From positions 2,976,001 through 3,040,000 of the forward strand of contig NZ_CP113517.1 in assembly GCF_024360925.2 (NCBI RefSeq): a stretch of 64,000 nt of DNA, read 5' to 3'. Below the pieces are notes generated by a model. The model was not told the origin of the DNA. It was given only the letters and a program-made list of their open reading frames with translations, and ran no database searches. Position 1 is the first letter of the stretch, and the number at the start of each line of letters is the position of its first letter. The stretch is from Methylomonas rapida (GTDB lineage Bacteria > Pseudomonadota > Gammaproteobacteria > Methylococcales > Methylomonadaceae). The translations under genes were made by a program, and so were the position numbers. Below are positions 39,646 through 48,847 of this stretch, in pieces.

Positions 39646-41368
39646 GCTTCTTCTCTTTCAGTGTCCGTTCAGCTTGCTGGCATTGTGCTTCTGAGATATT
39701 GAATCTTAACGGCGAGTTGCTTTTTTCAGGCAGTGAATACAGGCGTTCGCGCAAGCAGCTTTCAAATAACACGGTTTTTACCGTATGCAGCTGATGTTGT
39801 TTCAATTCGGCCTCGACCCGGTGCATATAACCGCCGATCGCGCTTTCGGTCAGCAACGAGGTTATGCTCAGCATCATCGGCGTGATCACCAGATCATGCA
39901 CGCCGATGCCGCCGGCCTGTATCGCCAACAACATCGCGCCGGCATCGGTGGAAATACGGGTGGCGCGCAAGCTGTTCAAAACCAAGGGCTGCTCCTGAAG
40001 TTTGTAGTACAGGCGATGCGCAGCCGCGTCGACGTCTTGTTTGAAGCCATTGTGATAATCCATCACTACTTGCCGATAGGTTTGCAACACCTCAGCGCGA
40101 TGCTGCCGCAGCACGACCGCCGTATCACGCCACCAACCGCCGTTCGCGGCCTCCGTTTCGGTTTTTTCCAGCAGCTTGTCAGCCAGTTGTATCATCACAT
40201 GCTCACCGATCTGATCGAGCACGGCAATTTCCTGCGTCGGATTGGTCGCCGAACCGCCCTGCCCCAAGGCCATCAGCTTGCGCGCCGGCCAGGTCATCAC
40301 ACGGCGGGTTTTACTCAGGATCTTGGCTATCCCCGGGATCTCCAACAGCCTCAGCAGATTCAGCAAAGCCGCCTGAAAGGTATGGTAATGGTGAGGGTGA
40401 TCCAGATAGTCGCGGCGATAGGCCTTCTGCGCTTCACCAAGGCATTGGTCCACCAAAGTCTGCCAATGGCGTTGGGCTTGATGTTCCGCATGCAACGGCG
40501 CCAGCCATCGTGGCCAATGCCGGGTTAAAAATTGCTGTTGCTTGAGCGCGTGCTTGTTGTGCTCGATCCGTTTGACCAACTCGATCAGCGCCAACTTTGC
40601 GGCCTCCGGCCAACTTGGCAATAGCGGCTGTTTCTGAAACCACATCGATACGACTGGAGGCATCGCATCATGCCGGGTTTGTTGCCATTTTTGCGCGAGC
40701 GAATCCAGCACCAGTTTTTCACTGCCTTCGGCCAACTTATTCAGGCAAATCAAGGTCGGTTGTCCGAACGGCTCAATGATTTTCATGACCTCCCAAACCG
40801 ATTGATCGGCGTATTTTTCCTTGCTGACGACCAGCACCACGACATCGGCCAGAGCGATGGTCCGAATCACGCCTTCACGGTAATCGTCGGCATCGATGGA
40901 GTCGAAATCCGGCGTATCCCACAACAGGCAACGGGGTAATAAGGCCGAATCGGTCGGACTGGTCGAAATCGCGTAACAATCAAACCGATGCCGGTTGAGC
41001 GCGGTCTGCTCCAGGGCCTGAAATCGACCGAAATAATGCTGCAGGCCATCGCAATCATCACTGTCCAATCGATGGCAAAATCCTTGCGGATGCACGGTAT
41101 AACCGGCCAACGGACTGACCCCGGCCACATCGCTATTCAGCAGCAGATTGACGACCGAGCTCTTGCCGACCTGCGTCGGGCCGATTACGGCGATCTGTAC
41201 GGGGAAATCCGGTCTATCGGCAAGCAATTGACCCTTGCGGATAAAAGCTTCCGCATAAAGTAATTGCTCATTATGCTGGAGATATTCAAAATACTGCGGC
41301 GTTTTTTTATCCAACCGTGCAAGCACGGATTGGTATCGCTGTTCGAGGAGTTGGATAAATTCCAGCAT
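39626..41368 (-). CDS. GTPase, partner of the downstream GTPase
   Basis: A 580-residue GTPase with G1 GPTQVGKSSV, G3 DTPDFDS and G4 CLNKLAE. It shares the DxPDFDS form of G3 with its neighbour, so the two are probably ancient duplicates. The C-terminal half is helical with one weak hydrophobic stretch. First gene of a run continuing to the second GTPase, DUF455 and nnrS. Confidence 0.78.
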   Translation of the reverse strand: MLEFIQLLEQRYQSVLARLDKKTPQYFEYLQHNEQLLYAEAFIRKGQLLADRPDFPVQIAVIGPTQVGKSSVVNLLLNSDVAGVSPLAGYTVHPQGFCHRLDSDDCDGLQHYFGRFQALEQTALNRHRFDCYAISTSPTDSALLPRCLLWDTPDFDSIDADDYREGVIRTIALADVVVLVVSKEKYADQSVWEVMKIIEPFGQPTLICLNKLAEGSEKLVLDSLAQKWQQTRHDAMPPVVSMWFQKQPLLPSWPEAAKLALIELVKRIEHNKHALKQQQFLTRHWPRWLAPLHAEHQAQRHWQTLVDQCLGEAQKAYRRDYLDHPHHYHTFQAALLNLLRLLEIPGIAKILSKTRRVMTWPARKLMALGQGGSATNPTQEIAVLDQIGEHVMIQLADKLLEKTETEAANGGWWRDTAVVLRQHRAEVLQTYRQVVMDYHNGFKQDVDAAAHRLYYKLQEQPLVLNSLRATRISTDAGAMLLAIQAGGIGVHDLVITPMMLSITSLLTESAIGGYMHRVEAELKQHQLHTVKTVLFESCLRERLYSLPEKSNSPLRFNISEAQCQQAERTLKEKKHGLRIL

Positions 41369-41486
41369 GTTAAATGGGCTTGGGTTTATAATTACCGAGT
41401 GAATTGCTTCGTTTAATGGCCCGGGCCACGCATTATAAATAGAAAAATCCGGGTTTGTTTATTTCGCCACTGGGGGGCTTTTATAT

Positions 41487-41924
41487 ATGAGAAAAGCGAC
41501 AACTGTTTTAATGTTTCTAATCTGTTCATTGACGCTGGTGGCTTGCAATAAAAGCCACCAGATCAATGGCAGCAGTCTAAAAACCGTCAACAGGTCGGTC
41601 AATGTCATCAAGGAAAAACTACCGCTGGATCAGCGCATCGAATTTGAAGTCTCCTTCTGGACGTTGCGCGACGAAATCAGAAACAACAAGGACTTTTTGA
41701 ACGAGATCGACGGCTTGACCCCGGAAAGATTGATCGAAAAAGGCAAGGAATTGTTCGCGAAACGCAAAGCGAGCGGCAACAAGGATTACGAGAAATATGA
41801 CAACTGGGATCAAATGATCGCTCAATACACGCAAGAGCGGATCGATCAAAACCGGAAAAAAACCATAGACCCTCGCGACAAAAATCAAGGCAACAAGATC
41901 GACTATAAAATGCACCCCATGTAA
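41487..41924 (+). CDS. Small lipoprotein
   Basis: A 145-residue protein with a lipoprotein signal (MRKATTVLMFLICSLTLVAC; lipidated C20, lipobox LVAC). The mature part is charged and helical with no recognised catalytic motif; it resembles short lipoproteins of the DUF6694 type, without certainty. It converges with the DUF2959 gene, stopping 1 base away. Confidence 0.7.
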   Translation: MRKATTVLMFLICSLTLVACNKSHQINGSSLKTVNRSVNVIKEKLPLDQRIEFEVSFWTLRDEIRNNKDFLNEIDGLTPERLIEKGKELFAKRKASGNKDYEKYDNWDQMIAQYTQERIDQNRKKTIDPRDKNQGNKIDYKMHPM

Positions 41925-41925
41925 G

Positions 41926-42588
41926 CTAGCGGCGCAGCACCGGGGCCGGCAATTGCTTCTGTTCCACCAATACGGAAACAAACTGGCTGGCCTCGCTGAT
42001 GGTCTTTTCCATGACCTCGATCAAACGCGAAATATCCACCCCCATTTCTACAAACTCATGCCGCAGCGCGGCAATCGCATGCGCATTGAGATTGTGCTTT
42101 AAAAACAAAACCTGATCCTGAAAGGCCGCCAGCACGGGATGCATGCGTGACTCGGCGACTTGCAGGGTTTTCAACAAACGCCCATATTGCTGCCGGGATT
42201 TTTTCAATTGTTGCTGACTGCGCGCGCGCAAAGAGCGGCTGCTGTACAACGCCAATTCCGCTTCCCATTCCGCGAACAAGGCTTCGCTGACTTCCTCGAT
42301 GGCCCTGATGCGCTGCGCCACTTGGTCGGCCTTGTTCCGGCAAATGTCGTAGCGTTTTTTCAATTGCTGGTAACGCTGCTCCAGTGAACTGTCGTCGTAG
42401 CGAGCGATACTCTTGAATTTTTCCAGCGCATCGACAAACTGATCGCGACTTTCTTTCAGACTTTCGCACGCCTGATCGACCTGAAGCACGACAATGTCGC
42501 GTTTGTGATGCCCCAGCAGCGATTCTCGACTCTGATAATAGGCATTACGCAAAGGTTTATTCAGCAGAGATTTGACGAACTTGATCAT
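41926..42588 (-). CDS. DUF2959 family protein
   Basis: A 220-residue, strongly helical/coiled-coil protein of the DUF2959 family: GHHKRDIVVLQVDQACESLKE near the start and FQDQVLFLKHNLNAHAIAALR near the end are diagnostic. Many members are lipoproteins with a lipobox; this one lacks a clear signal. It overlaps mfnE by 4 bases (ATGA), but a role in cofactor synthesis is unlikely; the coupling may be incidental. Confidence 0.8.
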   Translation of the reverse strand: MIKFVKSLLNKPLRNAYYQSRESLLGHHKRDIVVLQVDQACESLKESRDQFVDALEKFKSIARYDDSSLEQRYQQLKKRYDICRNKADQVAQRIRAIEEVSEALFAEWEAELALYSSRSLRARSQQQLKKSRQQYGRLLKTLQVAESRMHPVLAAFQDQVLFLKHNLNAHAIAALRHEFVEMGVDISRLIEVMEKTISEASQFVSVLVEQKQLPAPVLRR

Positions 42589-43139
42589 GATATGGACAAA
42601 AAACGATCCTTATTGATAACTCTGGTTTTGTAACCAGCCCCTGCGACAAAACTTACAAAACCAACGTCGATAACGCCACCTTGCTGTAAATCCGTCAGAG
42701 CGGCCCCCTCATCGACTGAGCAAGACTTAACCAGCAGCAAGGCGTCCGCCTGGACCCGACCGGCCAGCCAAGCCGCCAGACTGTCTGAGGTAATGTCCCA
42801 ACTGGGGACGATCCCGGCTTCATCCAGTTCATCGATATCCGGCGACCACACCGCCACCTTCGGCAGCGAGATTATCTTCAGAACGCTATCGAACAAGGCA
42901 AAATCCGGTTTCAGGCTATTGAACAACAAGGCCATTTGCCCCATCGCCAGGATCGCCATGCGATGCGCCGCGACATCATCGAAACCCCATTGGCGTTGGG
43001 CCAAGCGAACTTGATCGGCAAACACGCCACCACCAGGAACCAGCAGAATGTTGCCGGGATAACGCTCAACCGTATCCAGACAGGCCGGCAACGCCGAAGC
43101 GCTCAGCAAACTGCCGCCCAGCTTGATCACCGTGATCAC
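42585..43139 (-). CDS. mfnE: Amino acid kinase family protein, probable MfnE (methylofuran synthesis)
   Basis: A 184-residue protein of the amino acid kinase fold, starting with GTG inside a GTGA overlap with pabB: VIKLGGSLL at the N-terminus, LLVPGGGVFAD (phosphate-binding) and VPSWDITSDSLAAWLAG. In methanogens MfnE is the kinase that converts aminomethyl-furanmethanol phosphate to its diphosphate in methanofuran synthesis, and homologues sit in methylotroph C1 clusters. The neighbouring mfnD and mfnF support the same job here. A different small-molecule kinase is possible. Confidence 0.72.
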   Translation of the reverse strand: MITVIKLGGSLLSASALPACLDTVERYPGNILLVPGGGVFADQVRLAQRQWGFDDVAAHRMAILAMGQMALLFNSLKPDFALFDSVLKIISLPKVAVWSPDIDELDEAGIVPSWDITSDSLAAWLAGRVQADALLLVKSCSVDEGAALTDLQQGGVIDVGFVSFVAGAGYKTRVINKDRFLSIS

Positions 43140-44506
43140 CGCCGCAACTGCTCCAATAATTGCAACAGCGCGGCGGCTTTATCGAAGCATTCCTGATATT
43201 CGGCGGCTTCATCCGAGTCGTTGACGATGCCGCCACCTACCCAAAAGCGAATGCTGCCCTGGTTATGCACCAACGTGCGTATCGCGATGTTGGTGTCCAT
43301 ATTGCCGTCAAAACCGATATAACCGATCGCGCCGCAATAAACACCGCGCCGATGCGGTTCCAATTCCTCGATGATTTCCATTGCGCGTATCTTGGGAGCG
43401 CCGGTAATCGAGCCACCGGGAAAACAGCTGCGCAATAAATCCAGCGCATGCCGCCCCTCGGCCAGCTCGCCGGTTACGGTACTGACCAAATGATGCACGG
43501 TGGCATAACTTTCGATCGCAAATAATTTCGGCACCCGCACAGAGCCATCCTTGCAGGTTTTGCCGAGGTCATTGCGCAATAAATCCACGATCATCACGTT
43601 TTCCGCTCTATCCTTGGTACTGGCGGCCAGCTCGGCGGCTTGGCGCTGGTCCTCACTGGCCAAGGCCTTACGCGGACGCGTGCCTTTGATCGGTTTGGTT
43701 TCCACTTGGCCGTAGCTTACTTTCAAGAAACGCTCAGGAGAAGAACTCAGCACCTGCCCAGCCGGCAGGTTCAAATAGGCACTGAACGGCGCGGCATTGA
43801 TCTTGCGCAGCACTTGATAAGCAAACCACGGATTACCCTGGCATGCGCTAACGAAGCGTTGCGTCAGATTGACCTGATAACAATCGCCTTCTTTCAGATA
43901 ATGCTTGATTCTGGCGAAAGCCCGACCATAAGCACTTCTGTCCATATTGGATTGCGGCGTGGCCAAAACCCGGAAATCGTCGACCACGCGCAACAGCGGT
44001 AAACGCCGAAATTGTTCAGTTAACCGAGCGACTTGCCTTTCGCTCAAGTCATAACCCAGCAACCAAGTTTGGCGTTTTTGATGATCGACCACCACCGCCC
44101 AGCGATAAATGCCAACCGCCATCTCCGGCAATTGTTCGGCATCCTTGGCAAGGGCCGGCAACTTTTCGATGCGTCTCGCCAGATCATAGGCAAAGTAGCC
44201 CATCGCGCCGCCATTGAAAGGCAAATCATCCACGCTGGGCAATGCCTGGCCCAAGCGCTGCTTGAGCAACTCGAAGGGATCCTCGCTGCTCGCTGTTTCA
44301 CCCTCCCGATCGCGGATGAACGTGATAGCCCCGCGCGTCTCCAGAGTACAAACCGGATCATAGGCCATGATGTCGAAACGGCCCTGCTGGCTACCAGGAA
44401 AGGCACTATCCAGAAAAATCGCCCAGGGCTGATCGGCGCATACCGCAAACAATAAGGCGCTATCCTCGAAATAAGGCAATGATTGTTTTGTAAGCTTAAA
44501 AGGCAT
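43136..44506 (-). CDS. pabB: Aminodeoxychorismate synthase component I (PabB)
   Basis: Chorismate-using enzyme of 456 residues that, with a PabA glutaminase, makes 4-amino-4-deoxychorismate for p-aminobenzoate. The PIKGTRPR motif with its lysine marks PabB rather than TrpE (PIAGT), and the chorismate-binding CFPGGSITGAPK and IGYIGFDGNMD blocks are intact. Its place among mfn genes suggests supply of pABA, the start of both folate and methanopterin arylamine. No pabA is adjacent. Confidence 0.9.
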   Translation of the reverse strand: MPFKLTKQSLPYFEDSALLFAVCADQPWAIFLDSAFPGSQQGRFDIMAYDPVCTLETRGAITFIRDREGETASSEDPFELLKQRLGQALPSVDDLPFNGGAMGYFAYDLARRIEKLPALAKDAEQLPEMAVGIYRWAVVVDHQKRQTWLLGYDLSERQVARLTEQFRRLPLLRVVDDFRVLATPQSNMDRSAYGRAFARIKHYLKEGDCYQVNLTQRFVSACQGNPWFAYQVLRKINAAPFSAYLNLPAGQVLSSSPERFLKVSYGQVETKPIKGTRPRKALASEDQRQAAELAASTKDRAENVMIVDLLRNDLGKTCKDGSVRVPKLFAIESYATVHHLVSTVTGELAEGRHALDLLRSCFPGGSITGAPKIRAMEIIEELEPHRRGVYCGAIGYIGFDGNMDTNIAIRTLVHNQGSIRFWVGGGIVNDSDEAAEYQECFDKAAALLQLLEQLRR

Positions 44507-44583
44507 CAGCGGGAGTGATTAAGCGATTCGGTCTTGCCGAAGAAATGCGTGATCATGGACTGATTTTATACCAGCCACCGGCA

Positions 44584-45633
44584 TTAACCAAACCCAGCGG
44601 CCAGATAAGCCACCGCAACCGCCGGCGCACAGTCGGCGGCATCGACATCGCCCACCGAAGCCCCTTGCCGCAACAGCGCGGTGAAATCGACATAACCGAG
44701 TCCGAGATCGGCGGCTATCTCCTTGGCTAAAAAGCGCCCCACTCCGGCGCCAATCAGGCACAAATCCTTTGCCTGATCGCAGCCGCTTCCCAGCTGCTGC
44801 AGACAGGCTTCGTGTATGAGCGCTCGCTGTTGGCGCTTCAGTTCCTGCGCGAACGCCAACCAAAGCGGCCAGTCGCTTTCCACAAACTCGAACCCCGTCA
44901 TCCGGGACAAACGCCGTGCGCTGGCTACCGGAGACTTATCCGCGCCATCGGCGGTTTCGCTTTGATCATGGGCTTCATTCAAATCTCCCGTCAAGCGATA
45001 CACATCCGCCATGGTGGCAAAGTATTCCGCCATGAGTCCCATGTCGCGCCCATTGAACACAGCCCGCTGCGCCACGGCCATTACGGCCGTACGCACGATG
45101 CCGGTGTAAACCAATTCGCCGGAAACCAGGCGCTCATAGTCGGTATGGCCCACAGCTTGCACAGCATGGCTTTCTATCCGCAAGATATCGCTGGTGGTAC
45201 TACCAATATCGACAAATAGCGCGTTTTTCCGGCACCTGGCCGCCAATTGCGCGCTCGCCAGCCAATTAGCCGAGGCGATGACCATGTAATCATCGCTGCG
45301 CACGTCATCAAGCGAAATGAAACCGGCGTTACCGGCAAAAACACGTATATCCGATTTAGGCAATCTGCCTTGCAAGGTGTGCAGGATGGCTTCCACCCCT
45401 TGCTCTCGGCTGCTGAAGCAATCGACCAATTCTCCGGTCATCGTCACCGCATGCCGTTCGACCTCTCTGGGTAATTGCATGAGCACGGCATCGATAGCCG
45501 CCTCCAGATAGGACAACCCTTTCCACAACGGACACGGTCGTTGTATCACTTGCAGTACGACGCCCGAATCATCGAGCATGGCGGCTTTTACATGGGCTCC
45601 GCCAATGTCCCAACCTATGATGAATCTTTGCAT
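44584..45633 (-). CDS. mfnF: H4MPT-linked C1 transfer protein, probable MfnF
   Basis: A 349-residue protein with the actin/hydantoinase-like ATPase fold: IIGWDIGGAHVKAA at the N-terminus and FVDIGSTTSDILRI in the middle. I recognise it as the family annotated 'probable H4MPT-linked C1 transfer pathway protein' (TIGR03123). In methanogens MfnF joins the furan diphosphate to gamma-glutamyl-tyramine. It lies 3 bases after mfnD. Methylotroph methylofuran has tyrosine instead of tyramine, so substrate detail would differ. Confidence 0.8.
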   Translation of the reverse strand: MQRFIIGWDIGGAHVKAAMLDDSGVVLQVIQRPCPLWKGLSYLEAAIDAVLMQLPREVERHAVTMTGELVDCFSSREQGVEAILHTLQGRLPKSDIRVFAGNAGFISLDDVRSDDYMVIASANWLASAQLAARCRKNALFVDIGSTTSDILRIESHAVQAVGHTDYERLVSGELVYTGIVRTAVMAVAQRAVFNGRDMGLMAEYFATMADVYRLTGDLNEAHDQSETADGADKSPVASARRLSRMTGFEFVESDWPLWLAFAQELKRQQRALIHEACLQQLGSGCDQAKDLCLIGAGVGRFLAKEIAADLGLGYVDFTALLRQGASVGDVDAADCAPAVAVAYLAAGFG

Positions 45634-45636
45634 GAT

Positions 45637-46638
45637 TTAATGAATGGTTACCTGAATGGGGCCAACGCCAGAAAATGTCAGATCGGGCTCGCCTTCCAGC
45701 AGGCGCAAGACTTGCTCGGCGACATTGATGCCGGTAGCGCGCTGGATGCCGACATAAGACGTGGTCAGGCGAGGATTGATCTCCAATATCAAGGGTCCTT
45801 GGTCGGTCGTTTCGATCAAATCGATACCGATATATCCCCAAAGCCCCGGCATCGCAGCGGCAATTTGCCGAACCAGGGTTTGGTAAAAAGCCTGGCGCGG
45901 GTTCGGCGCGTTGACCAAACAACCGTGCAAATTAAAAGAATGACCGGTTTTATCGACCTGTTGTTCGTTGCAACATAGCAGCCAGCCCCGACCTCGTTTG
46001 CATAAACAGGACAGGCTGACGGCCCGCCCTGCCAACAAGGGCTGAGCCAGATAACGGGATGGATCGTCCAGACCGGCCACCGTAGCCTGAAATTCGCTTG
46101 CATTCTGCAGGATACGACTCCCTTCGCAACCAACGCCATCGATGGGCTTTATGACGCAAGCCGAAAAAGGCAATCGCGCCCACTCCGCAACCGACACGCT
46201 TGGCACAACTGGCAATGCATGCGACAGCAAACAGTGATAGGTTGCCAATTTGTCGCCACATAACGCGACCGTATCAGGATCTGACAATAAAAAGATCTTG
46301 CCCGCCACGATGACACGCCGCGCCAGCTCGGCGAGCAAGCCCCCCGTCTCCGGGGCAATCAGCCAAACCGCATCGGCTTCGGCAATCAATGTCGCCAAGA
46401 CTTGGTTGAGGTCGGTTTTTGCGTCAACTGGCGTCACATGCGTATCGGGGGGCAATGAAACATGCATGCACCGGCTATCCAGCGGTAACAACAGCTGCAG
46501 ATCAAGCACGGACTTTAGATCATCCAGCAAAGCCTGTAACATCATGCCGCCTTCGGCAGCCAACGTAGCCGGCAAGTCCTGCCCGGCCAAACCACCGCCC
46601 GTAATGTATTCAAAAACAAGAATTTTCAACCGATTCAA
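45637..46638 (-). CDS. mfnD: ATP-grasp ligase, probable MfnD
   Basis: A 333-residue ATP-grasp ligase whose start LKILVFEYITGGG and GVGCEGSRI, LILEINPRLTTSY blocks match the group containing MfnD, the methanogen tyramine-glutamate ligase of methanofuran synthesis. Two TTG starts exist, 46638 and 46629; an AAGG at suitable distance favours 46629, so the protein may be 3 residues shorter. In methylotrophs the product would be glutamyl-tyrosine or its polyglutamate. Only 5 bases separate its first start from the divergent HisA-like gene. Confidence 0.74.
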   Translation of the reverse strand: MNRLKILVFEYITGGGLAGQDLPATLAAEGGMMLQALLDDLKSVLDLQLLLPLDSRCMHVSLPPDTHVTPVDAKTDLNQVLATLIAEADAVWLIAPETGGLLAELARRVIVAGKIFLLSDPDTVALCGDKLATYHCLLSHALPVVPSVSVAEWARLPFSACVIKPIDGVGCEGSRILQNASEFQATVAGLDDPSRYLAQPLLAGRAVSLSCLCKRGRGWLLCCNEQQVDKTGHSFNLHGCLVNAPNPRQAFYQTLVRQIAAAMPGLWGYIGIDLIETTDQGPLILEINPRLTTSYVGIQRATGINVAEQVLRLLEGEPDLTFSGVGPIQVTIH

Positions 46639-46643
46639 ACCTT

Positions 46644-47321
46644 ATGCAGATTATTCCAGTGATAGACTTGAAAGACGGCCAAGTCGTACATGCCGTCCGC
46701 GGTGATCGTGCAAACTATCAACCCATACACCATCATTCGGTACTCAGCGCCAGCAGCCATATCGACGCCGTTTTGGCGGGCTTTTTAGAAATTTTCCCGT
46801 TCAAGCGCTTCTATATCGCCGATTTGAATGCCATTACCGGCACGGACGACCACCAAGCACTGATCGCCGCAGTGTTAGCAGCGCATCCCGAGATCGAATT
46901 CTGGCTCGACGATGGTAGCCCCTTATCGAGACTGCAAAGCCCTGTGCCGAATTTGAAACAGGTGATCGGCACGGAATCCCAGCAAGAACCACCTGGCCTC
47001 ACGCAACACGATTATATTCTGTCGCTGGATTTTAAAAACGAACGCGCAAGCGGGCCCGCTTCCTGGTTTAGCGAGAGCCGGTATTGGCCCAGCACCGTGA
47101 TCGCGATGACCCTGCATCGCGTGGGCAGCAATAATGGCCCGGACTTCGACAAACTTGTTCAGTTACGGCAAAGCCACCCGGATAAACGCCTCGTTGCGGC
47201 TGGCGGCATACGCAATTACGCCGACCTTGTTCAACTTAAAGCCATGGGCGTACACACCGCCTTGCTGGCAACAGCCTTGCATGCCGGTGCCATTGGCACA
47301 CCGGAGCTAGAAAACCTTTAG
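46644..47321 (+). CDS. HisA-like TIM-barrel protein of the C1 cluster
   Basis: A 225-residue (beta/alpha)8 protein beginning MQIIPVIDLKDGQVVHAVRG, clearly related to phosphoribosylformimino isomerase HisA (COG1411 type), but shorter and lacking the second phosphate-binding half of true HisA in places. It sits between mfnD and fae on the opposite strand. Its homologues recur in methylotroph and methanogen C1 gene clusters with unknown function in tetrahydromethanopterin or methanofuran metabolism. It is the only gene of this cluster on the forward strand. Confidence 0.75.
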   Translation: MQIIPVIDLKDGQVVHAVRGDRANYQPIHHHSVLSASSHIDAVLAGFLEIFPFKRFYIADLNAITGTDDHQALIAAVLAAHPEIEFWLDDGSPLSRLQSPVPNLKQVIGTESQQEPPGLTQHDYILSLDFKNERASGPASWFSESRYWPSTVIAMTLHRVGSNNGPDFDKLVQLRQSHPDKRLVAAGGIRNYADLVQLKAMGVHTALLATALHAGAIGTPELENL

Positions 47322-47323
47322 GC

Positions 47324-47354
47324 AAAAAAATACCCCGGCAAGCCGGGGTATTTT
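47324..47354. terminator. Bidirectional terminator between HisA-like gene and fae
   Basis: AAAATACCCCGGC and GCCGGGGTATTTT form a perfect long stem flanked by A and T runs, so it can stop transcription from both converging genes. Confidence 0.88.
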
Positions 47355-47378
47355 GTCCAACCAATTGTAACTAAAAGA

Positions 47379-47894
47379 TTAAACTTTGTTAGTTGCAAAT
47401 GGGTGTTTAGCTTCTTTTTTACCAGCAACGACTTCTTTAGCAGTCGGAGTGCCAGCAACAGCGCGAGCGATCGCTTCTTTGGTTGCTTTGTAGTTGTACT
47501 CTTCGATTTTTGCATCGTCTTCAGCCAACCAGTGGATGAAAACACCTACAGAAACGAACAAGTCATCCGCTTCGTCTGCTGGGATGGTGCCGTCTTCGAC
47601 AGAATCAGCAACAGCCATAGCAACGCCACGTTGAGCAGGTCCAAACATTTGAACAGCTTGTTTAGAACCTTTGATGGTTACTTTGTTGAACAGAATGGTA
47701 GCTGGTTTAACCATCAGGTTAGGAGCAACAACAGCCAACAGGGTTGAGAAACCGTCTTTGTTGTTTGTCAGCGCATTTGCGAATGCAGTTTCAGCAGCTG
47801 AACCACGTGGTCCGATGATCAAGTCGATGTGCGCGACTTCGTTGCCGTCACCAACCAAAGATTCGCCAACGCGCATGTTTGTAATTTTTGCCAT
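47379..47894 (-). CDS. fae: Formaldehyde-activating enzyme Fae
   Basis: Cytosolic enzyme of 171 residues that speeds the condensation of formaldehyde with tetrahydromethanopterin, giving methylene-H4MPT; it protects methylotrophs from formaldehyde. The N-terminus [25 protein letters not shown] contains the catalytic histidine region and [20 protein letters not shown] is conserved. The codon use looks strongly biased, as for a highly expressed gene. It has its own ~95-bp upstream region after the CitG-like gene, with a hairpin (47980-48012). Confidence 0.96.
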   Translation of the reverse strand: MAKITNMRVGESLVGDGNEVAHIDLIIGPRGSAAETAFANALTNNKDGFSTLLAVVAPNLMVKPATILFNKVTIKGSKQAVQMFGPAQRGVAMAVADSVEDGTIPADEADDLFVSVGVFIHWLAEDDAKIEEYNYKATKEAIARAVAGTPTAKEVVAGKKEAKHPFATNKV

Positions 47895-47979
47895 TTTTAA
47901 TTTATCCCCTAAAGATAAGATTTAACCAATTGAAAGACATAGCATGTCCTTATTAAAGCCTCCGGGAGATTCCATCCAA

Positions 47980-48012
47980 AACTTTTTAGTCAAATCTCAT
48001 GACTAAAAAGTT
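47980..48012 (-). promoter_or_regulatory. Perfect 13-bp hairpin at the CitG-like/fae junction
   Basis: AACTTTTTAGTCA and TGACTAAAAAGTT form a perfect stem with a 7-base loop. The stop codon of the CitG-like gene is inside it, and fae starts 86 bases on. It may terminate weakly, or be a processing/stability site that raises fae over its neighbours. Confidence 0.5.
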
Positions 48013-48847
48013 GTTCCAGAAGCACCACTAGTACCGTTGCGACAGTGATGTCAGCGGTAGTACCCGGGTTGACTTTTTTCGCCTTGAACGCCTCATCGAT
48101 GCGATAAAGCAACGGCAAGACATCGTCCGGCTTGTCCGCAGCTTTGATAGCCTTGCAAAGCTCGGCCATCTGTTCCGCGATCCACTCTGAATACTGCTTT
48201 CCATACTTTCGCTCAATATGGCTATCCGGAAAACGCGCCAACATTTCGGCAAAAACCGTCAGTGCCGCCCATCCGCTTTCGCCAGACAAAACGAAAGCAC
48301 GATTATACTCTGAAATCGTGAATTCAAAAATATCTTTGAAACAATTTGTGTATTGCAACGCAATTCGATCGCGTTCGGCCGCGATGGCCATGGCTTGCGT
48401 CAAGGTGACAGTGGCATCCTGATTCACGTCTTGCCGACCGGACTCACCCAGCCCGGCCGGCGCCGCCAACACGATGGCCTTGAACACCCATTCCGCGTCC
48501 CGCACGGTGGTATTGTCCAATACATTGGACAAGGCCTGGCGCAAGTTTTGCCCCCTCGCGGCCGTTTGCACGGCCTGCATCAACGGCGCGCATAGCAAGA
48601 CTATCCCCAGATTGGTATTGCACGCCACCGCTTCACGCGTCGCCTCGATCGCGTAATAGATTTTCTCGCCCAACGAATAATCAGGATTTGTAATGGCCGC
48701 CGCACTGACCTTGGCACTGAGCCTGAAATCTTCCACCGTCATATCATCAGCCGCACTGTATATACTGACATTGCCCGGCTTGAAAGCCTGCAACTCGGTT
48801 TCGCAGGCCTGTAGATAGACATCCATCAACGCTTGTCGCTCTATCAT
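47990..48847 (-). CDS. CitG-like (triphosphoribosyl-dephospho-CoA synthase family) protein of the C1 cluster
   Basis: A 285-residue helical protein of the CitG/MdcB family: ELQAFKPGNVSIYS near the start, NTNLGIVLLCAPLMQA and the acidic stretch around GTTADITVATVLV. In H4MPT-using methylotrophs a CitG-like gene (called orf7 in Methylobacterium, as I recall) sits next to fae and is needed for methylotrophic growth; its reaction in methanopterin synthesis is unknown. Its ATG overlaps the upstream ATP-grasp stop (ATGA). Confidence 0.82.
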   Translation of the reverse strand: MIERQALMDVYLQACETELQAFKPGNVSIYSAADDMTVEDFRLSAKVSAAAITNPDYSLGEKIYYAIEATREAVACNTNLGIVLLCAPLMQAVQTAARGQNLRQALSNVLDNTTVRDAEWVFKAIVLAAPAGLGESGRQDVNQDATVTLTQAMAIAAERDRIALQYTNCFKDIFEFTISEYNRAFVLSGESGWAALTVFAEMLARFPDSHIERKYGKQYSEWIAEQMAELCKAIKAADKPDDVLPLLYRIDEAFKAKKVNPGTTADITVATVLVVLLEQLFSHEI

